Shown: positions 1 to 11,440 of the stretch, piece after piece | Numbering within the stretch: the stretch's first letter is position 1 | Layout of the letters: each line of letters begins with the position of its first letter | Assembly: GCA_012274445.1 (NCBI GenBank) | Contig: JAAROD010000011.1 | Span: 930,001-994,000, forward strand | DNA: 64,000 nucleotides | Direction of reading: 5' to 3' | From: Sclerotiophoma versabilis | Lineage: Eukaryota > Ascomycota > Dothideomycetes > Pleosporales > Didymellaceae | Notes under the pieces: generated by a model | Database searches by the model: none | Told to the model about the DNA's origin: nothing | What the model saw: the letters and a program-made list of their open reading frames with translations, nothing else | Position numbers and translations under genes: made by a program

Positions 1-3000
1 ATTTAATAAGCACACTAAAGTAGAATTAGCACGTTAAGAATTCTAAGATAATAATAATACCTTTTAAACAAACTATAAACAGATTACTAAAAGTATTAAT
101 AAGAGACTATAATAAATAGCACTTTAAACTTATATAGGATAATAATAGGTTAATAACCTAAGTAAGTCCTAATAAGATTAGTAGAAGTATAAGTTTAATA
201 AGCTTAGTACTAGTAACTATACTATATAATAGGAGCTTAAGTAATAAATAAAAAATAACTAAAGTAGAAATAAACCTAACTTTAACAGAAAGCTAGTATT
301 ATATCTAAACTTATAACTAGACTATACCTTAAACTACTAAAATCTAAATTATAAAAAGCTATTATAGATAGTATATGTATATAACGCCTGTTATATATAT
401 AAATTAGAAAAACTAAAAAAGAAATAGTTTCTAACTTCTAGTACTATATATAGGAAATAATAGTATAATTATAAGAATAATATATATAAAATATACTTCT
501 AGAATAAGTATTCTAAGCTATACTTTCTAGGTATAGATAACTATTAGGTAATTATATATATATAATTAGTTATTAACAGCTTCTACTATAATCTATATTA
601 GTAATATTACCTTAACCTAAACTATAAACTATATAAAGGTAGTAAGATTATTTATAGATTTAGTAATAAGGAGACTTTTTTAGGTAAGTACTAAAAGAGT
701 GCTCTGCTAAGTAATCTCTTAATACTATTAGAGATAGCTTACTTATTAGACTATCTATTAAGTTAAATAGAGTAGTATTATTAGTACTCTTAGACTTAGA
801 AGCACAGGTAAACTATATATTCTAGATAGTAATATACTAAGTAGGTCTTATACTATGTATAAAGGAACATGCCTACTTACTCTAAGTAGCTAATAGAGAA
901 TTAATACTAAAAGAGCTATATATTATATATAAAGTAGTAGTAGCCTCTCTAGAAATATAGAGGCACTATAAGAAATTAACTCTAAACGTCTTTATAAAGG
1001 CTATATATAATATTATACTAGAACTTTTCTAGTTATAAAAGTATAATCTAGAAATAGACTAGATATAGAAATAACTTTTATTAAGATAATATAACTTTAG
1101 TACTAATATATTAAAGCCTACGCAGCGCATGTTATAGCTAGTAGATAAGAAGAAGATTAATAATATCTCTTTAATATATAAGACATGCTAAGATAGAGTA
1201 GTTAACTATATAGATAAAGAAAGCCCTTCTATAATAGTTAAGGAGAATAAGAGTATACCTTCTAGTATACTAAATATATATAGATAGTATACCTAGATAT
1301 TTAAAGAAGAGTTATCTATAAAAGTGCTACTTAAGTATTAACCTTAGGATTATAAGATTAAACTTAAGAAAGAGAAAGAACTACTCTTTAGGCCTATATA
1401 CTAGCTATCTAAGAAGAGACTTAAGATACTATATAAGTATATTAAGGAAAACCTTATAAAAGAATTTATCTAGAAATCTAAATCTCTAGTAGAATCCTCT
1501 ATTCTATTTATACTAAAGAAAGATAGTAAGCTAAGGCTTTGTATTAACTACTAGAAGTTAAATAATATTACTATTAAGAATTATTACTTACTATCTAATA
1601 TATCTAAGTTATAGAACTAGCTATTAAGAGTAAAGTTCTTTACTATACTTAACTTATATAGAGTATACAACCTTATATGTATAAAAGAAGGTAAAGAATA
1701 GAAGATAGTATTTAGAACCTATTATAGTTATTATAAGTATATAGTTATACTATTTAGGCTAACTAATACACTAGCAGTATACTAGGCATTAATTAATAAT
1801 ATACTGCGAGCATACCTAGATATTATAGTAGTAGTATACCTTAATAATATTCTAGTATATAGTAAGATACTAGAAGAATATAAGGTCTATATATAATAAG
1901 TATTAGAATACTTAGTAATAGCAGACCTTAGGCTAAAGCTAGAGAAGTGTAAATAGTATAAGAAGGAAGTAGAGTTCCTTAGCTATATTATAGGAAGATA
2001 TAGAGTTAAGATAAGTAAAAAGAAAATCTAGGTTATAAAGAATTAGCTAATACTTACTATAGTTAAGAGGATTTAAGAATTCCTTAGGTTTATTAACTTT
2101 AACTAATACTTTATTAAGAACTACTCTATAAAGGCCTTACTACTTATAAGACTTATATAGAAGGATATACCTTTTAAGTAGAAATAAGTATAAGAAGATA
2201 CTTTCTAATTACTTAAGTAAGTATGCATAGAGCCTTCTACACTAATTATATTTAGAAGTAGTAAACCTGTACGCCTTAAAATAGATACCTTAGATTTAGT
2301 ATTAGAAGTATATATTACTTAAGAATAAGATAGTTAATAGCACCTAATTACCTACTACTTAAGGAAGTTTATAGCACTAGAAGAACGTTATAATATATAT
2401 AATAAAGAGCTTATAGCTATTATTAATATACTATAATATTAGAGAGTATATATAAAAAGCTGCTTAGAACTTACTATTTATATAGATTATAAGAACTTAG
2501 TATACTTTACTACTACTAAGGTTCTAAACTAATAATAAGTATATTAGTTAGAAATGCTTAGTTAGTATAAGTTTAAGATTCTATATATACTAGAGAAGAA
2601 AAATAGTAAGGTAGATACGCTTAGCTAACGCTATAACCTTATAGGTAAAAAGATAATTAATAAGTTTACTATTCTTAGAGTTAATAAGAATAGAATATTA
2701 GGACTATCTTAGCAGCTTAATTTAGTAATATAAGTTTAGCAGAAATAACACATTCTAGAGCAAGTACTAGAGAAACTTTAAGAAGAAGTTATTTTAAGAT
2801 ATTATAATAATGCGCTATATAGACACTCTAGTATTACTTATACTATAGAACTTATTAAATAATACTATAAGTTTTCTAATATAAAGAATAAGGTTACTAA
2901 GTTTATTAAGAACTATATACAGTGCTAATAGAATAAGTATAGTATATATACTAAGTATAGAGAAGTATAAGTAATAGAGCTACTAACAGTACTATAAATA

Positions 3001-4060
3001 AATATTATAATAGATTTTATTATACAGCTACTACTCTCTAAGAACTCTATTACAGGATATATTTATAACTTAATCTTTATTATAGTAGATTAATTTACTA
3101 AGTATACTAAAATAATACTATTTAGACACAGCTACACTATATAGTAGCTAGCTATAATATTTATTAATTAGATTATTTGCTACTATAGAATACCTAAATT
3201 AATTATTAGTAATAGAGATAAGCTTTTTACGTTAAACTATTAGACTATAATACTTACTATATTAGGTACTAAGAAAAAGCTATCTACAGCCTATTATCTG
3301 TAGACAGATAGATAGATAGAAAGAATAAATTAGACTATAGAAATATACCTTTAAATCTATAGTAACTAGGAATAAGATAACTAGGTTTTACTATTACCTA
3401 TAGCATAAATTATATATAATAATAAGTTAGTAGAAGTAATAGGTATAATACTGTTCTTTATAAACTATAGAAGACACCTAAATCTTTTTACTTAATCTCT
3501 TAATTACTCTATTTAGACAGAATTAGTAATAGCTTTAGTAGTTAGACTAAAAGAAGTATACTAGAAATTACTTAAAAACATTATATAAGCTTAGAAACAA
3601 GCTGTTTTATATGTTAATTAGAAATAAAAAACAGTACCTTAGCTAAAAGAGAGGAATAAAGTCTATCTTCTTATAAAAAATCTTAGAATATAAAAAGTAA
3701 TAAAAAAACTAGATAAAGTTAAGGTTAGACTATTTTTTATTTCTAAACAAATTAGCCTAGTTAACTATCAACTTAAGCTACCTAAGGATATAAAAATCTA
3801 TCTAGTATTCTATATTTTACTATTAGAACCTGCTAACCTAAGGATACTAATCTAGAGAGACTTCTACTACTAAGCTAACAGTAATAATAAGTAGGAAGTT
3901 AAAAAAATAATAATATATTAGAGAACTAAGAAGAGTATTTAATACCTAGTTAAGTAGTTAGGTTACCTAGGATTAGAAAATATATAGAAACCTTTAATAT
4001 ACCTTATAAACTACTACTAATTAGTATAGAGGTACTATAATTTATAATAGACTTCTTAAT
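1..4060 (+). mobile_element. RIP-degraded Ty3/gypsy chromovirus
   Basis: No open frame survives, but on the + strand the pol polyprotein can still be read through many stops. An aspartic-protease-like stretch lies near 780-1080 (LLDLEAQVNYI, with the DSG site lost). Reverse transcriptase follows at about 1440-1900 (ILFILKKDSKLRLCINY, then YLNN where the family has YLDD). RNase H is near 2270-2640 and the integrase core near 2880-3420 (IIDFIIQLLLSKNSITGYI; PKLIISNRDKLFT). A chromodomain-like end sits at about 3890-4000 (YLVK-LGYLGL). CpA, TpG and CpG are almost absent and TpA is enormously frequent, the footprint of repeat-induced point mutation. That domain order with a C-terminal chromodomain is the Ty3/gypsy chromovirus type. 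Positions 1-600 probably held gag but I cannot read it. LTRs were not identified, so both borders are uncertain and the left one is outside the window. Confidence 0.9.
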
Positions 4061-4084
4061 AAGCTTAAGAATAGCCTAGGTTAT

Positions 4085-4610
4085 AGGTAAGGTATATATG
4101 CCTATTAATACTACTAGATAATCTATCTTCTTAGTAAGATCTAGTTCTTTTAATTTAGTTATTTTATTTACTATATATAGCGCCTTTTACTATACGCAAT
4201 TCTTAGCCTATTTTAGAATCTTATTATTTTATAATAACTGCGTAATAATAGTTACTAATAAAGTTTTATCTTCTTCTACCTTCTTTTTATACTCTTTATA
4301 AGTATAATCTAGTAACTTCTATAATATATTAATATAAGGCTTTCTAGCCTTTATATACTTAGTATACTTTAAATACTTTATAGTATTTAGTATAATATAG
4401 TACTTATAGCCTTTAAAGAAATAATAGTTATAGAGAACTTTAGTAAAAGTATTAGCTTAATAAATTTCTAGACTAAAGTAAAGGTTATAGGTATAAGAAG
4501 ATATCTTAATATACTAGTTACTAGATATAGAGATAAGTTTAGTTTTATATAAGCATAGATTCTAGTTATATAGTTTAGAAATAAACCTAAAGAAGAAGAA
4601 GAATAGTATT
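4085..4610 (-). pseudogene. Unidentified RIP-decayed reading frame
   Basis: Immediately downstream of the chromodomain, the minus strand keeps a protein-like frame with few stops, including YTKYIKARKPYINIL and YKKKVEEDKTLLVTIITQLL. It is lysine-, tyrosine- and isoleucine-rich because RIP has pushed the codons toward A/T. It runs against the retrotransposon pol direction, so it is either part of a second, inverted element or an accessory ORF. I do not recognise the family. Confidence 0.4.
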
Positions 4611-5830
4611 ATAATTCTGTATAGGTAAAGTAGTATAGTAATTAAGTAGCTAACTAGAGCTCTTACCTATAAGCTAGAGGCAGAGTTAGAAAGAACCTCT
4701 CTTTATATAGTTATATAATATACTTATTAGTAAGTATAATATATATAACTTACTTATTAATAAGTATTATATATTACTACTTATTAATAAGTAATACTAT
4801 ATATTTTATTAGACTAACTCTAGTTACTTATTAATAAGTATTATCTTCTAGTAAGTATATAGTTAGTAGAAATATAACCTTTATAGTCTATGTTTAACCT
4901 TATTAATTAAGTTTGTCTTTAGAATCTTAACTCTAACTCTTAAGCTAGATAGTCTACTCTATACTACTTATTATTACCTTCTATTATTATAGTATTTTAC
5001 TAGGTAATAACTCTAACTCTTATAGACCTTTCTATACTAGCACTTATTTCTAAAAACTAATATAAATAGTACTTATAAGCTTTACTTAAAAGTACTACTT
5101 TAATAGAGACTAGGTATAATATATAAATATATAAGAATAAAGTAGAAGAGGTTTCTAAGTAATATTAGAGGTTATTATACTCTATATAGTACTAGAGTAG
5201 GTTGTTACAGGCTATAATAGAGTAGGTTTAGGTATAGTCTTAGTAAAAGTATATAGCTTACCTATAAGGTATATTATTATACTTAAATAAATATATTAGC
5301 TTACTAAGCTTAATATAAGCTATATAAGCTTATTATATAACCTATAATAACTTTACTACTACTATACTATATAAATAGATATATTTATAATTATAGTAGC
5401 TAGTATATTCTAAATACTAAATATTAGCACTGGTTAGCTAGTTATAATAAGATTATAATAATACTATAGAGCTGTGCTAGGCTCTCTTCTTAATTAGTAT
5501 CTTTATCTTTCTCTAAGAGTATTTCTTAGAGCTATTATTATGTTAAGTAAGAGACAACTATAGGTAAGGCACTGCCTTAATATAAAAATTACCTCTAAGC
5601 TAGCATTACTATATAATCTAACAGCTTCTAGCTATAAATTAAGGTAAGTTAGTAAAATTCCTTGCTTAAAAGTACTTTATAGTTAATACTATAAACTATA
5701 TATATTTCTAACTAATAAACGCAGGAACATTGCGAGTAGATTATGTTACAGCTACTAATAACTTTAGAGATCTAGATAGAATATGTTAAACAAAATTAAG
5801 AGGAGTTATTAGTATAAATATATATATATA
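4611..5830. repeat. AT-rich RIP block with short palindromes
   Basis: The same TA-dominated, CpA/TpG-poor composition continues to about 5830 and ends abruptly after an alternating TA run near 5817-5834. Around 4725-4860 a 13-nt palindrome-like motif (ttattaataagta) and close variants occur several times. TGTTACAG occurs at about 5203 and 5743, which could be mutated LTR ends, but I could not pair two long repeats. No gene is seen. Confidence 0.6.
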
Positions 5831-8212
5831 TATATACAAAGTCTACAGGAGGTTGTTTCGTGCTTCTGCAAATGGTAGACAAGAAACAGAGACGTTACGT
5901 AGCCTTAGATGCAAATTATGCAATAAAGGCCTAGAGCTGTTTGTAGCTACTGAGGACTCTGCTACAAGTTGCATTAGGTGGAGGTGTTGATTATATTAAG
6001 ATTATCTGTGATAACGGTAACGAGCTTTAGTGTACGAAGTACGGGAAACAGGAATGCTTTCAAGTAAATCTCAAAATGGTACCTTGACAGACGGCGGATC
6101 AAGCAAGAGAACTTGTTTCCAAAGTCCTTTGGTCCTAATATGGAAACTTGGCCTCATTTCAATGTTTAAAATGCGTGTAATTTGATTGTTTTAGTCTTGA
6201 CCTGTCTCGATTAGTACACATCCTGCGAACAGCTTGTTAAACAGACTATCCGCTTTTATCGAGCCCCGCGTCAAAATCAGTGGATAGAAATGTCTTTAAC
6301 CTCTTTGTTACTAGTGATTTGGAGCCGGGCTCTTGGTGACAAAATTTGTAAACGGAGATCTAGTGTAGATCGAGATACCCATGGTTATTACAATGTGAAC
6401 GCACTGGACAAGCACAGAGACGTATATTTGCTAGGTTAGCCGCTGGGGTCATAAAGCAAGAACGCCTTGCAGATGTGGGAGGCCTCAACAAGTGTGCTAG
6501 CAACCTCTTTGTGTTGTTGCCTCCACTACGCCGTTACTGGCGTGACAGTCTTTACTGATGTCGAATCACCAAAAGCAGTGTCCAGATAATAAGGCCAGTG
6601 GTCGCCTGAGCTCAGTTTACTGACACTGGTTACAGTAGAAGCCTAACATCACGGTCATTGATTACCACTAAATCTGTGTCCTCTCAACTCAATTGAATGT
6701 AACACACATGATACAGCGAGGACTTGCAGGACCCTTTTTGTGGTACTGTTTAGCTGGGTAGGGCTTGCGTTCGTGACGTCGCTCAAAAAACCAAAGCCAA
6801 GATTTCCATTGCATCAAGCCTTTTGAATTTTTTGGTGCAGTTTTTGTTGTTAACTACTCTGTGTGTTCGTCGTCTAGTTCCAGAGTCCATTTTATCCAAA
6901 GCTTGATGAAAATAAACTTGATGAGAAGAAACTTTTTCCCTTTACCCTGCCTAATCTATCGCCAACTTGTTTTTAGGAACAGATTACGCTATATGCTAGA
7001 ATACACATATCTGGACTTTCGTTGTAATGAAAAACCCTTGCACGGTTGTCTGGTGCCGTCTCATTGTCATATATTGGCGTGCAGTATCTCGTTTTCAAAT
7101 GCTGCTGGGCCGATGTGAGAGCAGACCCAACAAGCTAGGAAGACATCAATGTCAGCAATATACATAACATCGGTGACAGCCAGCCAAACAACGCGTGGAG
7201 TAATACGAGCGTTCAAATTAAGGCTCTGGGGTGACCTCTACGATTACGAAAATGAGCGTACTACCTTGCTCACAGAGGGCAGCTACTTCCCTCCATAGAC
7301 GGGTCAATCGGAAGCGAAAGCAGATTTGTTGTGTATCAACACCCCTTTTCAATGAAGCACCGTTGATACAATCATTTGTACCAGAACTTCGTCCATAAGT
7401 ATTACAATGCAACGGCGAACACGACTGACCAACGCAGCGACACCTAATGATTTAGTCCTTCAGAGGACACCAAAGGCATACAGAACACCTCGTATTTGGG
7501 GCAGCTCCGAACTCAACTACTCAAGAAGCCTCGGGTATGCGAAAGTAGTAATTTTTGATACCCCGCCCCCCGCCTCGACCCCTGTTAAGAGTTCCCCATT
7601 AACGTCCCGTGTGGGCCTACACCTTTTTCCCTCAGCTGAAATGCGAGCAGTACCCTGTCCGACCTTACACACACCTATTTACATACCAAACATACCTTGA
7701 CGGATCGCACTCGGGGAGGGAATCGAACGGTCCTTCAATTTGCTCCGTGCACGATGTAAAGAGATGTATCCATGATTCAACGTCATAGTTACTCCGCTGA
7801 TATGGTACGATAAGCGAGCAGTCGTACTCTGTGTTACCTGCCTCATGCGTTTTGGTGAGCCATGTGGCTTGCTTTGAAACACTTGTATAATGGTAAGGTA
7901 CGAGAGGATCGTTTAGTCAATCCTACGTAGGAGCGCACTGTACACAATCTGCCGCAATACCGCTAAGCGAGATATCGGGCGTCACAAACGAGTGTGACGC
8001 AACGTTTCCTTCTCACAGGGTGGCTTCTGGTTGGGCTCAGCACCAGTTAATCCCATATGAAACATGCGCCTCTTGCTGCGGCGCAGCGTTGGTTATGTGA
8101 GCGGGTATTGCACGGCTTCTCCAGTTCGAAGTAGAAAGAGAACAAATGGCGATCAACACGCACACATGTATCAAGCACATCCTCTTCGTCATTTGCATAT
8201 CCTCATCTCATT
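5831..8212. other. Gene-free stretch beside the AT-rich block
   Basis: Composition returns to normal fungal values (all dinucleotides present, GC near half). Open frames here are short, begin mostly with non-ATG codons, and have no recognisable domain or splice-linked continuation. I see no gene, tRNA or clear repeat. Confidence 0.5.
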
Positions 8213-9749
8213 ATGGACAAAGACATCAGCCGGGAAAATCTTGTACGCCATGACATTCACTACGAACCGATTGCCTACCAAGCCAATCACGAGAACACAC
8301 AATCAACTGCCCACGCTCTGCCAGATCGTGTCGACGCAGTGCGTGATGGACTTTTGTTTATAGAGAAGATACTACCAGAAGACTGTGACGCGACCCTGCG
8401 GGAGGAATTAGCCGTATATGGAAGTGTGGACATTGGCCCAGATTGGTGTCTTTATCCCCAGCGGTCTGCTTTCGTCCGTGGACAACATCATGAGCGTGTA
8501 CTACAACAATTAGCATCTCACAACAATCTCAGATCCTGTGAACAGATTTCGAAACGCGCACAGGACATACTGGAGGACTCGGAAGATGAATGGACTTTCT
8601 TCTGGAGAAATGGAACATTTAGACTGTTCAGTGATGAGGCACGTGAACAATTTGGGTTCAGGTAAGTTTTTCCCACCTCTGCAAGGTGACGTATATCATG
8701 CATCGCCTCCATGGCTAAACTCTGACACCCAAAAAGTCCTACGTTAGACACTTGGTCGCTGTAAGTTAGGGCAATCTTTGTATTCCAAGCGGCGCGTCAA
8801 ACAGCTAACATCTAGTAATAGCTACGAAAATGTCCGATGGAATGAGTTCGACCATTTCGTTAAACCCCGTCCTGAGGCACCAAATCGGACACAGCCTCAG
8901 CCAGATCTGACGTATGCATTTCCAATCCAGACATCAATACCAGATAGCCTTAGAGGGTTCGCACGCGATGAACTTACTCAAACGCTCTCCCTTCAACCGC
9001 TTAAAAGACTTGTAGAACAGGGTGTAGCTTGCGCACCAACGAGTGCCCTTAGGAGATATACAATCCTTCCTGACAGGACGAGATGGAGCAGTTCCGACCG
9101 ATCGTGCTTCCCTTGGGCCATCGTTGAAATGAAGAAACAATGTTTTCGCTCCTGAAGACGATGCTGTAGAAAGATGTTACTGTCAAGCAGCCAATGCTGC
9201 GGCTGCAGCCCTTGATCTACAAGCAAATTTGTTCGACAAGCTTGACAACAGCTGTTCGTTACAGCCGCCTCCTGTTGTTGCTTTCACGTGCGTTGGACCT
9301 ATTGTTAAGGTTTGGCTCGCATACCAGGACAAATCAAGATACCTTGAAACTAAAACACAGATTAGAACAGTTTGTCTGCATTTTTGTCTAATACTGACAC
9401 TCATCAGCGTATGGTCTGTATATGGTCCACGTCAGTACAAATGACGTGGGGAGTTGTTTCATTACGTGCCATCATCAGGAATATGCACACATGGGCCTCA
9501 CGAATTTTGAAGCCTAAGATGCAAGCCGCTATTTCACGAGTATCTGAAAATCTACACATAAATGGCCAAGTCGATTCGTCACACCTTTCGAGTCGAGGTC
9601 TGCCCATACCTACCATCATTCACCTGCGCGCCGACACCGCAAACGGCTCGCCAATTCCATCAAGCCATTCCTCGGGAGCGGCTCCCACCACTGCTAAAGC
9701 TTTCAATCAGCCAGTGACACCAGAGAGGCACAACATGCCTGCATCTTAA
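8213..9749 (+). pseudogene. DUF7924-like fungal protein, frameshifted
   Basis: Exon 1 is 8213-8661 (ATG at 8213), followed by an intron 8662-8815 (GTAAGT...TCTAG, phase kept). Exon 2 leads to PRPDL-type and FPWAIVEMK segments, typical of a large fungal family of unknown function whose E-x-K pattern resembles PD-(D/E)xK nucleases. At about 9136 the frame must slip by one base: the original frame stops at 9155, while the next frame carries the expected continuation ERCYCQAANAAAAAL...FTCVGPIVKVWLAY. A second join near 9370-9407 (38 nt, GT...CTGAC...CAG) is needed to reach RMVCIWSTSVQMTWGVVSLR and the end at 9749; it could be a very short intron or another shift. The gene is therefore broken, or there is a one-base sequencing error. 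The family assignment is from memory of its motifs. It lies about 2.4 kb from the RIP block. Confidence 0.6.
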
Positions 9750-9828
9750 CAATCCTGGAAAAGACACCTCCTTATCGGCGGTCAGAGACACAAATGTGTG
9801 CAATCTGACGACTGCCTTTGAATCGACC

Positions 9829-10527
9829 ATGCTCGAAGAGGTTTTTCGTGATAATGGCCCCACCTTTGGCACTGCAGGCATACCATTCTCAGCGTACAGC
9901 GAACGGGATGATTCTTATGCTTTGCAGCAGTACCAGCACCAGCACATCACCTTTCAGTTGCCTTATTCTAATTACTCGCCTGAGGAGCTGAGAATGGCCG
10001 ATTACAATCAGGGAAGACGATACTGTTTGCCTAGTGATGGATTCAATCAGTCCACAAACAGCCCCACGGCGGAAGACAATCACACTGAGGATAAAACTTT
10101 TGGAGTGCTGAAGCCAGGAACTGGTGGTCTGTCCAAATCATCTGTTACAAATGCAAGCTACAGAACCGATGACGACTTCAGATCGGTTTATCAGTCGGGC
10201 ATGAATACCGCTAGAAATCCTAGTAAACACCATCTCGATGAGGCTTTCTCCGAGCCGGACCCCGAATCGGCCTATGACAACAGCTCAGATAGTTCCAGTG
10301 GAAGAAGCACTTTCCGCGGGCTTATCCTGACGCCGATAAGTGGAGACCGACTGATCAATTTGCCGACATTCAAGAGAATTATCAGCAAACTTGAATTGTG
10401 GCAACAGCAGCAAATGCTGACAATGTCTGATCAGTATTCCAATCCAGATGGCACGTGTAGTGTGCCACGTCATGTCGTGGTAAGAATCATCAACATGTTC
10501 TTGGAACCGGCAGACCATATCTCCTAA
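9829..10527 (+). CDS. Hypothetical protein
   Basis: An uninterrupted 232-codon frame from ATG 9829 encodes a polar, Ser/Asn/Gln-rich protein. There is an acidic-serine patch near its middle (DNSSDSSSGRS) and a more structured C-terminal third (LPTFKRIISKLELWQQQQ). No signal peptide, membrane segment or known domain is visible. The frame is open about 33 nt upstream of this ATG without another ATG. It follows the broken DUF7924-like gene by 80 nt in another frame, so it could be that gene's displaced C-terminal part rather than a separate gene. Confidence 0.4.
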   Translation: MLEEVFRDNGPTFGTAGIPFSAYSERDDSYALQQYQHQHITFQLPYSNYSPEELRMADYNQGRRYCLPSDGFNQSTNSPTAEDNHTEDKTFGVLKPGTGGLSKSSVTNASYRTDDDFRSVYQSGMNTARNPSKHHLDEAFSEPDPESAYDNSSDSSSGRSTFRGLILTPISGDRLINLPTFKRIISKLELWQQQQMLTMSDQYSNPDGTCSVPRHVVVRIINMFLEPADHIS

Positions 10528-11440
10528 TAAAACCCGTTTTGATCACACAAGCAAAGAGAAGCTGCAAGTGTCAGGGTTCGACCGCATTTGCAGTCTGCAG
10601 TGTGCCTGAGGCAACGGTGAATATGCAAAAAAGTGAGCATAAACATACAACAGCGGGTATTCGCTAGTGGTCACCCACCTAACTACTAATCCGCCGGTAC
10701 GTTGCTTAAATAGGGCTGAGCGAACGGGAAGCCTTGTTTTCAACGTCCTATGGTCGTATGTGTCAGTTTAACAAGTCAATACATTATATATAGCCGGTGA
10801 AATATTCAGATGATAGATTACGGTACCGCATTGCATGATATATATCTAATATGGGAATGTGAGATATGGGAGGTCTGGCCGTGGTTGCGTGCGTGCGCAT
10901 TCACAACATTGGTAGTGACAGTACGGCGCTAATACAGTATTGGTACAGTACCAAACAGGCATCTCAACAATACAACAACAAGGCATTAACGTATGTGCAT
11001 CCAATGTCGGGGATATGAAGGAAGGGAGGCAGTTCAAGGTTAGGGTTTGTTGCTTGTTGTATATACGTTTGATTTAGCGCGGCGTGATTGGGAGGATAAA
11101 AGATAGGATCTGGGAGTGGGGAGGGGAAAATAAATATACATACATGTATATATGTGGGTGTGACTCGAGATGATGCAACACCTTGCAATTCGTAATGTGG
11201 AATGCTGGGGTTTTCGTGATAGTTTATTTCGAGTATCTGTCCGCTGTTCGTGAGTGGTAGTCAGAGTAATTGTCAAATAGCGGAGTTAGATCATCATTCG
11301 CGAACGTTCAAATCAATGGTATGTCAGCGAGAAAGATGGCATTGCAAATACAACACAGAGAAAGAATTGACAAGTGTGGAAAAAGTCTATTGGGTATCTT
11401 GCACACTAAAGCAAAAAATTACACTATATTATCGACGCGT
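10528..11440. other. Intergenic, nothing clear
   Basis: This gap between the hypothetical ORF and the 3' end of the MFS gene contains AT-rich patches (TATATATA near 10786, an ATACATACATGTATATATG stretch near 11135). No supported gene is seen. The right end probably contains the 3' UTR of the transporter. Confidence 0.4.

Noticed and set aside
7700..7790. tRNA-like B box (cgttcgattcc) on the minus strand
   Set aside because: The flanking bases do not form a five-pair T-stem and no A box or acceptor stem is found at the right distance.
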